A stretch of DNA of 64,000 nt, from positions 2,914,001 to 2,978,000 of the forward strand of contig NZ_PDJC01000001.1 in assembly GCF_002563675.1 (NCBI RefSeq). Reading direction: 5' to 3'. Below the pieces are notes generated by a model, which saw only the letters and a program-made list of their open reading frames with translations, was not told the origin of the DNA and did no database searches. A program made the translations under genes and the position numbers. Numbering within the stretch: the stretch's first letter is position 1; the number at the start of each line of letters is the position of its first letter. The DNA is from Propionicimonas paludicola (GTDB taxonomy: Bacteria > Actinomycetota > Actinomycetes > Propionibacteriales > Propionibacteriaceae). Below are positions 61,514 through 64,000 of this stretch, one piece after another.

Positions 61514-62749
61514 TCAGCTGAGCCCGTAGGCCCGGTGAATCAGGAAGATCGGGTGTTCGGTCTTCACCCCGGACGACTTCTCGATCTGCCAGCGGCAGGT
61601 CTCGGTGTCGCACAGGGCCAGCTCGGAGCTGGTCGCCTTCACCATGTCGAACAAGGGCTTTCCGACGGCCTGAGCGACGTCGTACTTCTCCTTCTTCAGA
61701 CCGTAGGTGCCGGCGATGCCACAGCAGATGGCGCCGGAATCGACGACCTCGAGCTCGGGGATCAGTCGCAGCACCTCGAGGGCCGGCTTGCCGATGCCCT
61801 GGCTCTTCAGCTGACACGGAGCGTGGTAGGGCACCTTCATCCCGATCGGGGCGAAGTTGGTGGGCAGCTCGCCGGCCTCGTGCAGGTCGAGCAGGAACTC
61901 CATCATGTCGACGATCCGGGTGCCGACGTCCTTCAGCCGCTCGTCGTCGACGCCCATGATCTCGTGCGCCTCATGCTTGAGCATGCCGGTGCAGGAGCCG
62001 GACGAGGACACGATGGTCAGGTCCTTGCCGGCCGCGCGCAGGTCGTCGCACAGCTTCAGGACGTCCTTGGTGGCGCCGGCGAACAGCCCGTTGGACTGCT
62101 GGGCCAGGCCGCAGCAGCCCTGCTTGGGCACCAGCACCTGGTAGCCGAGGTGCTCCAGGACCTCCACCGACTTCTTGGAGGTCTCCACCTCGAAGTAGCC
62201 ACCGGCGCAGCCATGGAAGAAGACCACAGTGCCGCGCGGGAACGGTCCGGCCGGAGTCGGACGCTTGCGGAACCAGCCCTCGAAGGTCTGCGACTGAGGC
62301 GGCGGCATCGGTGCGTCCGCGTGCACCTTGACCACGGCCTCCATCACCTTGCGGATCGGCTTGTTGTTCAGGGCGGCCCTGGCGATCGGCGCCACCGGGG
62401 TCATGGCCTTGCCCATCAGCACGGTCTGGCCGATCAGCCGGTCGCGCAGTGGCATGTGGTCGGCCTTCATCACCGCACGGGCCTGGCTGTTCAGCTCGGC
62501 GATCTGGACGCCCTGCGGGCAGACCAGGGTGCAGGTGCCACAGCTGGAGCAGTAGTCCAGGGAGTGATCGACCGACTCACCGTTGCGGAACCGCTCGGCC
62601 TGCGGGCCGACGTACTTCGGTCCGGAGAACAGCGGGGTCACCGCGGCCACCGGGCACTGGGTCTCACAGATCGTGCACTTCACACATGCGTCCAGGCTGG
62701 CCCGGGACAGCGAGTGGCCGGCGAACTCCAAGCCTTCGGTTGCCATCAC
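61514..62749 (-). CDS. glpC: anaerobic glycerol-3-phosphate dehydrogenase subunit C
   Basis: 411 aa, the iron-sulfur, membrane-associated subunit that passes electrons from GlpAB to the quinone pool. There are two 4Fe-4S ferredoxin motifs near the N-terminus, CVKCTICETQCP (about residues 20-31) and CSSCGTCTLVCP (about 67-78). Two cysteine-rich CCG domains follow (HGCAGGYFEV...PKQGCCGLAQQS, and HAPCQLKSQG...GAICCGIAGTYG). Its start overlaps the glpB stop (ATGA). Confidence 0.94.
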   Translation of the reverse strand: MMATEGLEFAGHSLSRASLDACVKCTICETQCPVAAVTPLFSGPKYVGPQAERFRNGESVDHSLDYCSSCGTCTLVCPQGVQIAELNSQARAVMKADHMPLRDRLIGQTVLMGKAMTPVAPIARAALNNKPIRKVMEAVVKVHADAPMPPPQSQTFEGWFRKRPTPAGPFPRGTVVFFHGCAGGYFEVETSKKSVEVLEHLGYQVLVPKQGCCGLAQQSNGLFAGATKDVLKLCDDLRAAGKDLTIVSSSGSCTGMLKHEAHEIMGVDDERLKDVGTRIVDMMEFLLDLHEAGELPTNFAPIGMKVPYHAPCQLKSQGIGKPALEVLRLIPELEVVDSGAICCGIAGTYGLKKEKYDVAQAVGKPLFDMVKATSSELALCDTETCRWQIEKSSGVKTEHPIFLIHRAYGLS

Positions 62750-63984
62750 AACTCCTTCAGGATCGAATCGGCGGCCAGGACGGCGCTGGCGGCAGCGACT
62801 CCGTCCCCGGACTTCTCGGCCCAGCGGGTACTGCCGGCGATCACATCGCCGACGGCGCGCAGGTTCGCGTACACCGGTTTCCCGTTACCCAGTACCCGCA
62901 TCTGCGAATCGACGCCGACACCGACGGAGAAGATGGGCTGCTCGGCACCCCAGTAGTCACCGTGGATCAGCGGGGTGTTCTCGGTGCCGACCAGCGGCAG
63001 CCCGAACAGGGTCTCGGTCACCGTGCCGTAGGAGTCCATGGCCAGAGCTCCGGCCTCGAAACCACCGGTGGCCAGGACGAATGCGTCCGCGCGGTACTCC
63101 CGCTCGGCCGGCACGGTGGCATTGCGGACGTTGAGGATCCGGTCGCCGTCGGCAGCGAAGCCGACCGTACGAACCCCGGAGACCATCCGCACGCCGGCGG
63201 CCAGCGCCCGGGCGTTGAGCGCCTGGTTGAGTCGCAAGCCAGCCACAGAAGGCGGCGGCAGCGGGATCTCGAAGACCGGGTGCCCGAGCTTCGCGGCCAG
63301 GTCGGAGTGGGCCTGCCGATCCTTCAGCCCGATCACGGCCGGCAGCGCCACGATCTCGCCGTCCTTCAGCAGCGGGGCCAGCAGATCGGCGAACTGCTGC
63401 CGGAAGGCCGGCACGTCGAAGGCATGAGCGAAGGCCAGGCCGGAGGAGTCGATCTCGCCCTCACGAGCAGCGATGTCGACGTTGATGGCGCGGGCGGCCA
63501 CCCGTCCACCATCGGGCAACTCGGTGCGGCCCAGGTTGCCGGCGATCAGTTCGGGCTGGAAGTCCTTCAGCCGGCGCAGGCCGACCACCACGACGGAGCT
63601 ACCCGCCTTCAGGTTGCCGGCCAGCATGCTCGGCTGGGCCAGGCAGGTCGGACGCAGCGCGCCGACCGCCGTGGGCAGGTGGTAGTTCGCCTCCGGGTCA
63701 CCGACCAGCAGGTCGGGCACCAGTTCCTTGAGGTAACCGAGCGCGGTGAGCACGCCCTGAGCGCCGATGGTGGCGTAGGGATGCTCGGCGGCGACCTCAG
63801 CGACGGCCTTGATCGGGTTGGTGACCCGCTGCGGGTTGTAGCCCAGCACGTCCACGGTTCCTTGGCCGAGCTGCAGGCCACCGATGCCCTTGCTGAGCAG
63901 GAGCACCTCGGCCCCGCCGTCGGCCAGCCGGTTGGCGGCGACTAGGCCGGCCAGCCCGGCCCCGATCACGATCACGCGGCTCAC
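62746..63984 (-). CDS. glpB: anaerobic glycerol-3-phosphate dehydrogenase subunit B
   Basis: 412 aa, flavoprotein subunit with an FAD-binding N-terminus VIVIGAGLAGLVAANRLADG (residues 4-23) and DAFVLATGGFEAGALA near 300. It starts at GTG 63984. The operon order glpA-glpB-glpC is implied: the tail of an upstream frame overlaps its start. Confidence 0.92.
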   Translation of the reverse strand: MSRVIVIGAGLAGLVAANRLADGGAEVLLLSKGIGGLQLGQGTVDVLGYNPQRVTNPIKAVAEVAAEHPYATIGAQGVLTALGYLKELVPDLLVGDPEANYHLPTAVGALRPTCLAQPSMLAGNLKAGSSVVVVGLRRLKDFQPELIAGNLGRTELPDGGRVAARAINVDIAAREGEIDSSGLAFAHAFDVPAFRQQFADLLAPLLKDGEIVALPAVIGLKDRQAHSDLAAKLGHPVFEIPLPPPSVAGLRLNQALNARALAAGVRMVSGVRTVGFAADGDRILNVRNATVPAEREYRADAFVLATGGFEAGALAMDSYGTVTETLFGLPLVGTENTPLIHGDYWGAEQPIFSVGVGVDSQMRVLGNGKPVYANLRAVGDVIAGSTRWAEKSGDGVAAASAVLAADSILKEL

Positions 63985-64000
63985 AGCACGACCTCACTTT
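63981..64000 (-). CDS. glpA: probable 3' tail of glpA, cut by the window edge
   Basis: The last 20 bases read on the minus strand give a frame ending SEVVL and TGA (stop 63983-63981), overlapping the glpB GTG by two bases. Position suits glpA, the catalytic subunit gene, but too little is visible to prove it. Confidence 0.35.

Noticed and set aside
1-64000. CRISPR arrays, rRNA operons, complete insertion sequences
   Set aside because: Looked for regularly spaced repeats, rRNA signatures and transposase motifs; none found. The only recombinase is the broken integrase.

Overview
The window comes from a high-GC actinobacterium and spans the chromosomal replication origin. Evidence for this is the dnaA-dnaN-recF-dciA-gyrB-gyrA-DUF3566-tRNA-Ile block read leftward, the rpmH-rnpA-yidD-yidC-khpB-rsmG-parA-parB block read rightward, a DnaA-box cluster between dnaN and dnaA, and parS sites at parA. 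The anaerobic glycerol-3-phosphate dehydrogenase genes (glpBC, with the glpA tail at the window edge) and the absence of gnd between dnaN and recF would fit a facultatively anaerobic member of the Propionibacteriales. That placement is inference; no rRNA gene is present to settle it.

Layout. 1-2.7 kb: Dps (cut by the window edge), an ACT-domain protein, a thioredoxin-like protein and a solitary HsdR-N-type nuclease domain protein. 2.7-10.7 kb: a carbohydrate locus with a sugar mutarotase (FucU/RbsD family), an ADP-dependent-type sugar kinase, a class II aldolase, ABC permeases and binding protein, a divergent DeoR regulator and a phosphomannose-isomerase-like cupin. The locus has no ATPase gene of its own. 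10.7-24.3 kb: housekeeping and envelope genes (adenine deaminase type, HupE/UreJ-like, purple-acid-phosphatase-like, DUF916, ThrE, nitroreductase/TetR pair, a guanidine-III riboswitch with an SMR exporter, DUF1295, acyl-CoA ligase). 24.3-27.1 kb: two divergent fasciclin genes next to a SigK-like sigma factor and its RskA-like anti-sigma factor; both fasciclin genes carry the same ECF-type promoter.

27.1-39.2 kb is accessory. Small lipoproteins, a nuclease-like protein and an SMI1/KNR4 protein precede an integrated element of about 6.9 kb bounded by 33-bp direct repeats (32188-32220 and 39079-39111) formed from the 3' end of tRNA-Ile. The element carries a multi-transmembrane protein with a coupled small gene, an RHH/Doc toxin-antitoxin pair with a perfect operator palindrome, an unnamed three-gene operon (TIGR04255-like protein, HTH protein, 284-aa protein), and an integrase gene broken by several frameshifts.

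39.3-57.5 kb is the origin-proximal core plus two GNAT genes and trxA/trxB. 57.5-64 kb carries a large membrane-anchored protein of unknown role, a methyltransferase, yaaA and glpCB. The findings most worth follow-up are the SigK-like/fasciclin regulon with visible promoters, the tRNA-Ile element and its three-gene operon, the ADP-kinase sugar locus with its operator repeats, the guanidine riboswitch, and dispersed palindromic repeats.
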